From IMG/VR virus record IMGVR_UViG_3300033144_001501, positions 1-24,800 of that record: a stretch of 24,800 nt of DNA; one strand, 5' to 3'. Positions 1-6,892 of the stretch are shown in pieces. Made by a program: the position numbers and the translations under genes. The stretch comes from a virus. Position 1 is the stretch's first letter; every line of letters begins with the position of its first letter. The notes beneath the pieces are model-generated. The model did no database searches. It was not told the origin of the DNA and saw only the letters and a list, made by a program, of their open reading frames with translations.

Positions 1-2143
1 TTAAATTTTTACCGATTTTATCTTCTCTGTCAAGCAACGTCATAACAACTTTCGTACTATTTAATGTACTACGTTTTGCATACCCAAAGTAAACACAATT
101 AACTTTAGCTTTAATATCATCAGGGATATGAATATCAGAAAAACTAACACCCATTGTCTTACTAGTTGTGTTAATATCGTTGAAATTATTTTTACTAACT
201 TTAAGGTCAGCCCATACAGTAGGATCGTCAATAGTATTTTGTCTTTCACAAAACATCTGAATTTTCCAACCAGGTTGAAAAGTAAAGAAAAGTCTAGACG
301 CGTGTATGTGGGCTGTACCACTACCAAAAGCACTAGCTCCTTGTGTGTCTCCGTCCTGATAGTGAACATCTCCATTAGGAGATATAACTCTAACTTGTAT
401 ATAAGTATTACTACTTGCTCGTACTCTTAAAGAATAATCAACTCTTACTTTAATAGTTGTATTACATTCAATTATTAATCCATCAATAGTTTGAAGAATA
501 TTAAATTCAGGACCTGTTATAGGATTACTAATAAAATCTAACCTAAGAGTATCTCCACCTGCATTCCAATCATGTGAGTTTTGCTGGTCTGTCTCCCAGC
601 TAAGTTCAGTAGCAGTACCAACTGTTGGCGTATAAAATGAATTACCGAATCCATCTAATTTATTAAGACTTGGAAACTTATGGTGACGAACATTTAAATT
701 ACGTAAGGTTCCAATCACAACTCCATTATCATCTTTAATATCTGAACAATCTAAATCGGGATAAACTTCATTCTCATTCTCCCAAAAACTCATGTCACCA
801 TTAGACTTAGCATTGTTAAAAAACTGAAAATATTTACCGCTTGGAGCAACTAATAAAGCTTCTGCTAAATCGTTTGAAGGATTGGTACCGTTAATGGTTG
901 ATATAAGAGCATCATCTTCATATGCCGCTATACCTATCGGAGTAGGTCCAAGACCTGGAATATGAAACCAATCGCTAATTGTACCATCAAGTAATCCAAA
1001 TGCGCAATAAAATGCCATCACTTCATCACTAGGAAAACTCTTCTTATCAAATATCATAATAGGGTCTTTAAAAGATCCACTATATTGTCCAATACTAACA
1101 TCCTCAGTACGTATCCATTTAGCCTTTATATTATTAGCATAAGCTTGATAATCAATTTCACTATCTTTTTTAAGATTAGCTAAATGTAAACGGTTCTCAA
1201 GAAATATACCAGTATGTACTCTAGAATAAGATACATTAGGTACAGCAAGTTGTGCAACAGGTACTTCTACGGCAGACTCTGCACCAGTCACAGTAAATGT
1301 AAAACTACTATCTGTAAATTCTTTTACAGTAAGAATTTTAGCAGTAAGTACTCCAGCATTCCTTGCAATAATCCCAATTTTAAGCTTAGTAAACTCACTA
1401 GAAAGATTATCCAAAGTAACTGTAAAACTCTTCGATGTAAAATCACCACCAACTAAACCACCTGGCGCACCATCAATTAAATTATAATCATCAGTACTAT
1501 CATCATCAGTAATAATAATAGGATTAGAAGGAGGTGAGAAGTTAGTAGTACTTCCGTCAGGGTGCTCATAAGCTCGTACAACATAGTACGCGCCTACTAA
1601 TAATTCACCTCCACCATCATGTACGGCATCAAGAGTTATATTAAGACAGGTAAGGTCTGGAAAAAGCTTTAATAAAACAAGGTCTTCAACATCTAATGGG
1701 AGTTTGCCTACAGGATCTACCTCAAAAGGTAAACAATCAATGTTTAAAACCTTTGGAGGGTTAGCATCGTCTGCAAGTCCATCCCACCATGTAATAATAC
1801 GTTCACCTTTAAAGTTATAAGTGTAGTCTCCACGAATTGGGTTATTAATGTTAAAATTTAAGCCAGTAGAAGCTAGAATTAGTTTATCGAAACCCATGTC
1901 GTCATATACGACTATTTCACCTAACCCAGCATCGACTGTAAAAACAACTAAAGAAGAGTTTAAAGTAATGAAGCCAATAATGTCTCCATCAAGGTCAAGA
2001 AATTCAGATAATCTACTAAAGGATTGTTCACTAGATACGTTTCGTATTGAGCTACCAATACTTATATTACGTGCGTGTAGCCAAGAGCCTTGAGGTGTTT
2101 TATCAATTGTAGTTTGTCTATATATTCCTTTATTTACTTCCAT
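1..2143 (-). CDS. Large crassvirus tail-tip protein (muzzle/hub-like), partial at window edge
   Basis: Reading the minus strand from the ATG at 2143 gives 714 sense codons with no stop up to base 1, so this is the N-terminal part of a long protein that continues outside the window. It begins MEVNKGIYRQTTIDKTPQGS and soon has WLHARNISI. This resembles the start (N-K-G-x-N-x-x, P-x-G-T/S, A-R/L-N) of the giant tail proteins that crAss-like phages carry beside their neck genes. The rest is beta-rich, with an early TWWDG segment and repeated Thr/Ser/Asn-rich strands, as expected of a virion surface or tail-lumen protein. The start lies just after the 149-aa neck ORF, whose stop is at 2146. The tail position is well supported. 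Whether it is the muzzle, the hub or a stabilisation protein is inferred from family memory and context. Confidence 0.75.
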   Translation of the reverse strand, partial: MEVNKGIYRQTTIDKTPQGSWLHARNISIGSSIRNVSSEQSFSRLSEFLDLDGDIIGFITLNSSLVVFTVDAGLGEIVVYDDMGFDKLILASTGLNFNINNPIRGDYTYNFKGERIITWWDGLADDANPPKVLNIDCLPFEVDPVGKLPLDVEDLVLLKLFPDLTCLNITLDAVHDGGGELLVGAYYVVRAYEHPDGSTTNFSPPSNPIIITDDDSTDDYNLIDGAPGGLVGGDFTSKSFTVTLDNLSSEFTKLKIGIIARNAGVLTAKILTVKEFTDSSFTFTVTGAESAVEVPVAQLAVPNVSYSRVHTGIFLENRLHLANLKKDSEIDYQAYANNIKAKWIRTEDVSIGQYSGSFKDPIMIFDKKSFPSDEVMAFYCAFGLLDGTISDWFHIPGLGPTPIGIAAYEDDALISTINGTNPSNDLAEALLVAPSGKYFQFFNNAKSNGDMSFWENENEVYPDLDCSDIKDDNGVVIGTLRNLNVRHHKFPSLNKLDGFGNSFYTPTVGTATELSWETDQQNSHDWNAGGDTLRLDFISNPITGPEFNILQTIDGLIIECNTTIKVRVDYSLRVRASSNTYIQVRVISPNGDVHYQDGDTQGASAFGSGTAHIHASRLFFTFQPGWKIQMFCERQNTIDDPTVWADLKVSKNNFNDINTTSKTMGVSFSDIHIPDDIKAKVNCVYFGYAKRSTLNSTKVVMTLLDREDKIGKNL

Positions 2144-2145
2144 TT

Positions 2146-2595
2146 CTATTTAATTATTGCAGGAGCAGTGAATTGAGTAATATCAAAATTAAGCCCATTA
2201 GTAGTATCGAAATAATACTTCTGCTCTGTGAAGTAATCTTCGTGTCTATTAATTCTAGGAAGAAGTTGTATCCAATTTCGAGCGACCTTGGCCATCTTCT
2301 CTGGGGTAATACGTTTGACACTATTTTGACCTCTAGGGTAATCTCTAAACCATTTAGCTTCTACACTATCATATGTATGAACTGGATGAACATTACCTTG
2401 TCCTAACCATTTCATAAGAATATACCAACTAAGTGCGTTAGTAACTAGTGTATCATCTGGAACAAGAGGGTATCCACATTCGTCTAGAGGCATGCCATAA
2501 TAATATATCTTACCACTTCCTTTCTCAAATTTAAAATGTAGAAAACTACCTCTAAGTTCATAGAACGGAAATGTAATGTCAGAAATTGTGAGCAT
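2146..2595 (-). CDS. C-terminal half of a split crassvirus neck/ring-type structural protein
   Basis: This 149-aa protein contains GKIYYYGMPLDECGYPLVPDD followed by a WYILMKWL helix, and ends in a QLLPRINRHEDYF region. I recognise this as the second half of a conserved crAss-like phage virion protein (pattern Y-x-G-x-P-x-D-x-x-G-x-P-L-V/I-P-D-D, then W-x-x-L-I/L-P). In relatives it is normally fused to the domain encoded just upstream at 2848-2579. Here it starts at an ATG 17 nt before the end of that ORF, in a different frame. It may be translated separately by coupling at the overlap, or joined to the first half by a frameshift. The family assignment is from memory of the pattern and the exact ring position is unknown. 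Confidence 0.65.
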   Translation of the reverse strand: MLTISDITFPFYELRGSFLHFKFEKGSGKIYYYGMPLDECGYPLVPDDTLVTNALSWYILMKWLGQGNVHPVHTYDSVEAKWFRDYPRGQNSVKRITPEKMAKVARNWIQLLPRINRHEDYFTEQKYYFDTTNGLNFDITQFTAPAIIK

Positions 2596-2848
2596 CTAAT
2601 CCTTCGGCTCCGTCAATTTCAGTTATACGGATAGCGCCTATTTGAAGAACATCACAAGGTACTTTAACCCTGTTACTTTCAATAACAATTTTAGCTGTTT
2701 TCTTAACGTAATTAGGAGACATTTTCATAATGTCGAGAGCTTCGGCAATCCATTCAATAGCATCTATTTCAAAAGATGTATTTTGTGGTTTAAAATCACG
2801 AATGACCTTACCTACTATAGCTGATGATGAAACATATTGTATAGACAT
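2579..2848 (-). CDS. N-terminal half of a split crassvirus neck/ring-type structural protein
   Basis: This is an 89-aa protein. Residues 5-45 carry the pattern of a conserved crassvirus virion protein: SSSAIVGKVIRDF, then AIEWIAEALDIM, followed by VKVPCDVLQIGAIRI (R-x-K/x-L/V-P-C-D-L/V). In relatives a longer C-terminal part follows in the same ORF. Here the ORF stops with TGA at 2579-2581, after which the matching C-terminal part continues in the +1 frame (2595-2146). The start ATG overlaps the stop of the 299-aa gene by one base (TAATG), which indicates translational coupling. Likely role: neck or connector component of the virion. Confidence 0.65.
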   Translation of the reverse strand: MSIQYVSSSAIVGKVIRDFKPQNTSFEIDAIEWIAEALDIMKMSPNYVKKTAKIVIESNRVKVPCDVLQIGAIRITEIDGAEGLDAHNF

Positions 2849-3747
2849 TAGTATTTATATTTTATAGTATGGTTGGGGTTAGCTTCAATAAATTCGTAGA
2901 GAGCTTTAACGTTACCAATCTTACCAGTTGTTGGAAAAAATGTATAGTAATAAGCGTTCTTAACACTAATTACTTTCTTTGACCAATACCATTCATACTT
3001 GTAACGGTCAGTTCGATAGCATCTCCACTTCTCTCCGTCGGGATGTGTCTTTTCATTATAAGGTATTCCACCTCTTGCCACAATCTCTTTTCTTTTTTGA
3101 AAAGAAGCTGGGTTATTAATCTCGGGATTCTTGCGTATCCTCTTTTGAATTCTAATGTAAGTAAGACCGTACCCCATATGTAGTTCATATCCTTCTTCAA
3201 TAATGGCTTTAGAAATTCTAGTATTAAATTGTTTAATAACTCGAAACCAAACTTTATAAGGAACTTTTCTACGATTGCAAGTAGCAATCTTCTTTTTAAT
3301 GTTAAGAAATCTTTGATTAACAATTAAGTATGCTTGCCAAGCAATCTTAAAATTCTCTAAGTGAATAAAGCCTTCTTTATGCTTAAAAAAAGATAAAGTA
3401 CTAAGTCTGGAACTACTGATAATACTATCGAAACTCATATTAGAGAAGTCATTGATAGCGTCTTCATGTTTACGTAATTGCGTATATAGATAGCTCTTAC
3501 TCATTAAAATAGTTTTAAGACTAATCTCTAAGTCTGAGATAGTCTTATCTAATTGAGCATTGAACTTATTCCATAAATCCTTAGGCCGTAAAGTTAAGTC
3601 TTTTTCAACTTCTTTAGCTGCTTTCTTATGAGCTTTTCTTTCTTCGTTATACTTAGCTGAATACACTTTTGTCGTACCTGCTTTTTTAACAGGTACGACA
3701 AAAGGCTTAAAGTCTTTGAAAAAATCATCTTGCATCTCCGTCGACAT
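2848..3747 (-). CDS. Conserved Bacteroidota-phage protein of unknown function, basic
   Basis: This is a 299-aa Lys/Arg-rich protein. The N-terminal third is highly charged and probably helical (KYNEERKAHKKAAKEVEKD). The middle holds a VPYKVWFRVIKQFNTRISKAI segment followed by GYELHMGYGLTYIRIQKRIR. This resembles a pattern seen in structural clusters of many Bacteroidota phages, where a residue string like 'fN-x-x-I-s-x-x-I-x-x-G' precedes a 'lG-x-x-x-I-x-K' strand. I cannot name its function. Its place between two neck-type genes and its basic charge suggest a minor virion or assembly protein. The ATG at 3747 gives a 23-nt overlap with the upstream gene; an in-frame ATG at 3735 would give an 11-nt overlap. 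Confidence 0.7.
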   Translation of the reverse strand: MSTEMQDDFFKDFKPFVVPVKKAGTTKVYSAKYNEERKAHKKAAKEVEKDLTLRPKDLWNKFNAQLDKTISDLEISLKTILMSKSYLYTQLRKHEDAINDFSNMSFDSIISSSRLSTLSFFKHKEGFIHLENFKIAWQAYLIVNQRFLNIKKKIATCNRRKVPYKVWFRVIKQFNTRISKAIIEEGYELHMGYGLTYIRIQKRIRKNPEINNPASFQKRKEIVARGGIPYNEKTHPDGEKWRCYRTDRYKYEWYWSKKVISVKNAYYYTFFPTTGKIGNVKALYEFIEANPNHTIKYKY

Positions 3748-4369
3748 TTACTTCTTTTTCAGGTATTTGTAATGCTAGTTCACTACTCTTCATTCCAGCG
3801 TAGATTCTAGCTAAATAATCAGCAGGCATTGGAAATTCATCATCGTCTGAAACACAGTTATCAGGATTAGTGATACATTTGTCATTCCACTCGGCCGGGT
3901 CAACTCCCACACCTGTTATACTAATCCATTTAAATTTACCGCCAGTAACGACATAAATATAGTCATTAATATAATACCAAATTGTAGCCTTACTTGTAAA
4001 CTTAGCGAACCTCTGATATTTTACTTCAGCTAATTCAGATTCTTTCCAAGCAGGTGAAATAAGTCTAATAGGACCAATCCGATAAAAAAGATTTCCTTTA
4101 GTTCTAACAGGCTTTGGAACTTGATTCTTAGTCCTAAGTAAAGTACAACCTACTTGTACACAGACCGAATCTAATTCATCAACAGTTATTAACTCATCTA
4201 TATAACGTTGGAGTAAATCTTTACTTTGCCCATTTCGTTCAAAATCCTGACGAGCAAATAGCGCACGATAGTATTTAATAGTGAATTTAATACGACGAAC
4301 TAAAGCTATATCATCACTCTTCCCAACACTTTCTGCATAAGCGTACGCTATCTCATTTAATGATGCCAT
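3725..4369 (-). CDS. Neck/adaptor (ring-type) protein, crassvirus
   Basis: This is a 214-aa protein. Residues about 3-45 (LNEIAYAYAESVGKSDDIAL, then FTIKYYRALFARQDF) match the opening helices of small head-to-tail adaptor proteins in crAss-like and other Bacteroidota podoviruses (pattern: NE, then sDD-x-x-x-x-R-x-I, then R-a-x-x-x-R-Q-D). They are followed by YIDELITVDELDSVC, a beta-rich core and an acidic, proline-containing tail (DDDEFPMPADYLARI). Such proteins form a 12-mer ring under the portal. The gene sits in the tail segment between a short hypothetical gene and the basic 299-aa gene. The adaptor family is inferred from pattern; the ring position cannot be assigned. Confidence 0.65.
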   Translation of the reverse strand: MASLNEIAYAYAESVGKSDDIALVRRIKFTIKYYRALFARQDFERNGQSKDLLQRYIDELITVDELDSVCVQVGCTLLRTKNQVPKPVRTKGNLFYRIGPIRLISPAWKESELAEVKYQRFAKFTSKATIWYYINDYIYVVTGGKFKWISITGVGVDPAEWNDKCITNPDNCVSDDDEFPMPADYLARIYAGMKSSELALQIPEKEVNVDGDAR

Positions 4370-4380
4370 AGTTAATTAAT

Positions 4381-4773
4381 TTAATAGTTTTCAGAAATAT
4401 ATGTATCTAGAGCGGTTTGAATACTATCTTTCATAATTTGATCATAAATTCCCATTAACGGGAGACTTATATTTGTATTCTGCGCGGTTAACCACCACCC
4501 ATTATTTAACTCAACATATAAATCTTTAATGTGATTTTCAAGTGCGAATACTTCTTCAATAGTATGTACACCTGTCACAACATCAATATATCTATCTGCC
4601 GTAAAATCAATAACATACGCATTACCATCAATTATTCTAGAATTATACTGTTTTACATATAATTGCTTAATTTCTACAGTATCTACGATTTCTGTGAAAC
4701 CAACAGGTTGCTCTAATTCAAAAACAATTGAAGGGATAGGTTCATTATCTTCTTTATAAAATTTTCTAAACAT
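4381..4773 (-). CDS. Hypothetical structural-cluster protein
   Basis: This is a 130-aa protein with no motif I recognise. It is acidic and mostly beta-like in its first 80 residues (IVFELEQPVGFTEIVDTVEI and YVIDFTADRYIDVV), then has a NNGWWLTAQNTN turn and a C-terminal helix. It is separated from the upstream 193-aa fibre-like gene by 19 nt and from the downstream adaptor gene by 11 nt, so it belongs to the same transcript. Its position suggests a small virion or assembly protein. No function can be assigned. Confidence 0.6.
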   Translation of the reverse strand: MFRKFYKEDNEPIPSIVFELEQPVGFTEIVDTVEIKQLYVKQYNSRIIDGNAYVIDFTADRYIDVVTGVHTIEEVFALENHIKDLYVELNNGWWLTAQNTNISLPLMGIYDQIMKDSIQTALDTYISENY

Positions 4774-4792
4774 CTTTATTATATTTTTATAA

Positions 4793-5332
4793 TTATCCGA
4801 TTCTATTATAAGGTCTGTATCTTAGAGAAATATGGTCATACCAAAATATAGCAGTTTCATTCTCTTTGATAGTCTTATCTGGGCCATTATCTCTTAATAG
4901 AATTCTATTAGCAGCAGCGCTACTTGAGTCATTATTTTTAAATTTAATTGTATCATTAGTGTCAATATTACATATACCAAAAAATCTATTAACACCCGCT
5001 GGAGGAGCTTGGAATCCTGTAATTACTCTACTTCCATTAATAGCTTGCCTAATCATATTACAAGTACTAAAGCCAGTAGGATTGTAATCATCCTGATCTG
5101 CATTTAATATAGTAGGCGATATAATAAAGTCAGTAATTTGTGTTATACCTGTTGCATTAGCGTAGTCAAAAGAACCTCCTCCACTACTAATAGCAGTATA
5201 GACAGCGCCAGTCCAATAATAAGATATATTTGTAGCTTCATCTATATATAAAACATTACTTTCCCCTGTTGCGGGAAAAGATGCTAAATTAGCATAGGCT
5301 TTTACACTTTGTGTAATTATGTTAAAACTCAT
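4793..5332 (-). CDS. Small fibre-like virion protein
   Basis: I place the start at the ATG at 5332 (MSFNIITQSVKAYANLASFP), 4 nt after the upstream stop, giving 179 aa; a longer in-frame ATG at 5374 would overlap the upstream gene by 38 nt. Residues about 16-45 (FPATGESNVLYIDEATNISYYWTGAVY) match a short module common in phage fibres, 'P-a-T-G-x-x-x-v-L-Y-I-D-x-a-T-n-x-x-Y-x-W-x-G-x-Y'. A SSGGG linker and a beta-rich C-terminal domain follow (FFGICNIDTNDTIKF). The protein is short for a complete receptor-binding fibre and probably works with the coiled-coil neighbour upstream, as a head-fibre or tail-fibre component. It carries one copy of the oriented AGCCAGTAG motif, at 5071. Confidence 0.65.
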   Translation of the reverse strand: MSFNIITQSVKAYANLASFPATGESNVLYIDEATNISYYWTGAVYTAISSGGGSFDYANATGITQITDFIISPTILNADQDDYNPTGFSTCNMIRQAINGSRVITGFQAPPAGVNRFFGICNIDTNDTIKFKNNDSSSAAANRILLRDNGPDKTIKENETAIFWYDHISLRYRPYNRIG

Positions 5333-5336
5333 TAGC

Positions 5337-5810
5337 TTATTGTTTAATGGTGAAGAATAGAGTACCGGTACCATTAAAGGTAACAGGATTTAAACTACTA
5401 TCATCTGCTTCAAATGTAGTACCATGGATAGTAGAACCTCCTCCCAAACTTTGAGGATAAATTTGTGCTTTACCATCTATAGTAACAGTGATAGCACCTA
5501 TACAAATAAATGATAATTTTTTATATGACGCCATGACAAGAGCCGAAGGATTCACTTTAAGACCATGCGTAGGAGAATTGCTGCCAGTCATCTTTTGCAA
5601 TTCTACTATATTAGTAGTCGTATTAGTCTTTATAGACTGTAATTGAGCAATTTGAGTAGCCATGTCTGCAACAATAGTTTGAAGTTCTGCAATTTCAAGT
5701 AATTGATTAGCTGCTGAAGCATCTCCACCGCCACCTCCACCAATACCGGCTACAATTAGTTCTAATTCTTTTTGTAATCTATCGAGTTTTTTCTTTAAGT
5801 CCGTATTCAT
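5337..5810 (-). CDS. Coiled-coil protein with glycine linker and beta domain, fibre-like
   Basis: This 157-aa protein has three clear parts. Residues 1-20 are a charged helix (LKKKLDRLQKELELIVAGI). A run of glycines (GGGGGG) follows, then a heptad-like helix up to about residue 70 (LLEIAELQTIVADMATQIAQ). The C-terminal part is a small beta domain with SYKKLSFICIGAITVTIDG and a final NGTGTLFFTIKQ, which resembles the beta module found at the ends of Bacteroidota-phage fibre proteins. Such proteins usually trimerise through the coiled coil. Its ATG overlaps the stop of the 226-aa gene by one base. Head-fibre versus tail-fibre placement is uncertain. Confidence 0.65.
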   Translation of the reverse strand: MNTDLKKKLDRLQKELELIVAGIGGGGGGDASAANQLLEIAELQTIVADMATQIAQLQSIKTNTTTNIVELQKMTGSNSPTHGLKVNPSALVMASYKKLSFICIGAITVTIDGKAQIYPQSLGGGSTIHGTTFEADDSSLNPVTFNGTGTLFFTIKQ

Positions 5811-6490
5811 TATTTGTTGTTTAAATTGTCATTTAATAGAGTATCTAAATCTCCATTCATTCTGTCAAAAGATTCAGCACCACTGTGTACCATAATTTCA
5901 AGACATAATGAGTATTGATGTAATATACAATATAGTCTATTATATAAGCTTCCCGCTTTATCATAACTTAATATCTCAAGACTAGAATCAGTTGTTACTG
6001 ATAGTTCTTTCTTACGCCACACATCTACCTTACGAAGAACTACTTCAACGTTTATATTACTTTCAATCTTATCCTGTAGATAAGCTCTAAATCTTGTATC
6101 GTACTCAGTCTCTCTCCAATGTGCTTGCCCTAATAAAACATGCTGTAAACTAATTTCAGTGCTATTCACTAAATCAATGTTGAGAATTGTTTCTACAGAT
6201 TCTTTATTTATATTTATAATAATCTGTACATAGTCTTTGAACAATTGAAACTTTTGTTCATTGTCAAAAATAGAGTACAAATTACTTATCTTATCAAGAT
6301 TAATAGTTTCAAACTTAATAAAGATGTAATGATTTTTCAAATCTTCGTGACTAAGACTTGAATTACCTCCTACGATACGAAGGAATCTATTAGTAAAAGC
6401 TTCACGTAGTGCTCGCCCTTTAAAAATTGTTGCGAACATAGTTAAAAAACTAATTACGCAGAGAATGATTGCTGCAGTTATAGCATCCAT
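5810..6490 (-). CDS. Protein with one N-terminal membrane helix, function unknown
   Basis: This is a 226-aa protein. Residues about 4-22 (ITAAIILCVISFLTMFATI) form a single hydrophobic helix, followed at once by positive residues (KGRALREAF), typical of an inner-membrane anchor with the rest in the cytoplasm. The remainder is soluble, rich in Asp, Asn and Leu, with several helices. It lies inside the tail/fibre segment, 33 nt after the 122-aa gene and coupled by a one-base overlap to the coiled-coil gene. It could be a virion protein released into the membrane during DNA entry, or a lysis-related protein. I do not recognise the family. Confidence 0.6.
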   Translation of the reverse strand: MDAITAAIILCVISFLTMFATIFKGRALREAFTNRFLRIVGGNSSLSHEDLKNHYIFIKFETINLDKISNLYSIFDNEQKFQLFKDYVQIIININKESVETILNIDLVNSTEISLQHVLLGQAHWRETEYDTRFRAYLQDKIESNINVEVVLRKVDVWRKKELSVTTDSSLEILSYDKAGSLYNRLYCILHQYSLCLEIMVHSGAESFDRMNGDLDTLLNDNLNNK

Positions 6491-6523
6491 GTTGATGTTA
6501 AAGTTAGTAATAGTTAAGAAATT

Positions 6524-6892
6524 TTATGCAGTAACTGCAAGTATATCTATTCCTATTGTATCAAAAAGAAGTTTTAAATCAATTCCAATACAACGAAAGC
6601 AAGCACGTAACTCAGCAATTTTATAAAATTCGAGTAAATACTCTAAAGTATAATCACCGCTTAACACGTCATTATAAAATATAATAACAAGTAAAAAAGC
6701 TTGTTGATATTGCATAGTTCCAGCAGGAAGATTAGAAGTACCTTCAATATCTTCGTCTTTAATTTGCTGAATAATTAATGCTCTTATCTTACTAGCATAT
6801 ATAGCATATACTTGTGCATATGCGTTATTAAGTTTTTTACAATTAAGTAAAGGATCATTAAGAACAGCCACAGTCTCCAGTGTTTGTATCAA
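6524..6892 (-). CDS. Conserved small crassvirus-type protein, unknown function
   Basis: This 122-aa protein is almost wholly helical and ends with AELRACFRCIGIDLKLLFDTIG. A C-terminal 'C-F-R-C-x-G-I-D' box of this kind occurs in small proteins next to the Cys-rich structural gene in crAss-like phages. No ATG fits the N-terminus: the first usable start is a TTG at 6892, or a GTG at 6871 that would remove seven residues. Either choice overlaps the 619-aa gene, whose stop is at 6858. The overlap and the weak start suggest translation coupled to the upstream gene. Function unknown. Confidence 0.6.
   Translation of the reverse strand: MIQTLETVAVLNDPLLNCKKLNNAYAQVYAIYASKIRALIIQQIKDEDIEGTSNLPAGTMQYQQAFLLVIIFYNDVLSGDYTLEYLLEFYKIAELRACFRCIGIDLKLLFDTIGIDILAVTA

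Noticed and set aside
61-2093. Several short ORFs on both strands in the left 2.1 kb, which at first looked like a region of small genes or a recoded gene
   Set aside because: The minus-strand frame from 2143 is open with the standard code to base 1, so the small ORFs are by-products and no stop reassignment is needed.
2575-2600. Classical -1 slippery heptamer (X-XXY-YYZ) at the split neck gene
   Set aside because: The second ORF is in the +1 frame and no such heptamer is present at the overlap; only a weak TTC-TGA-C context remains.
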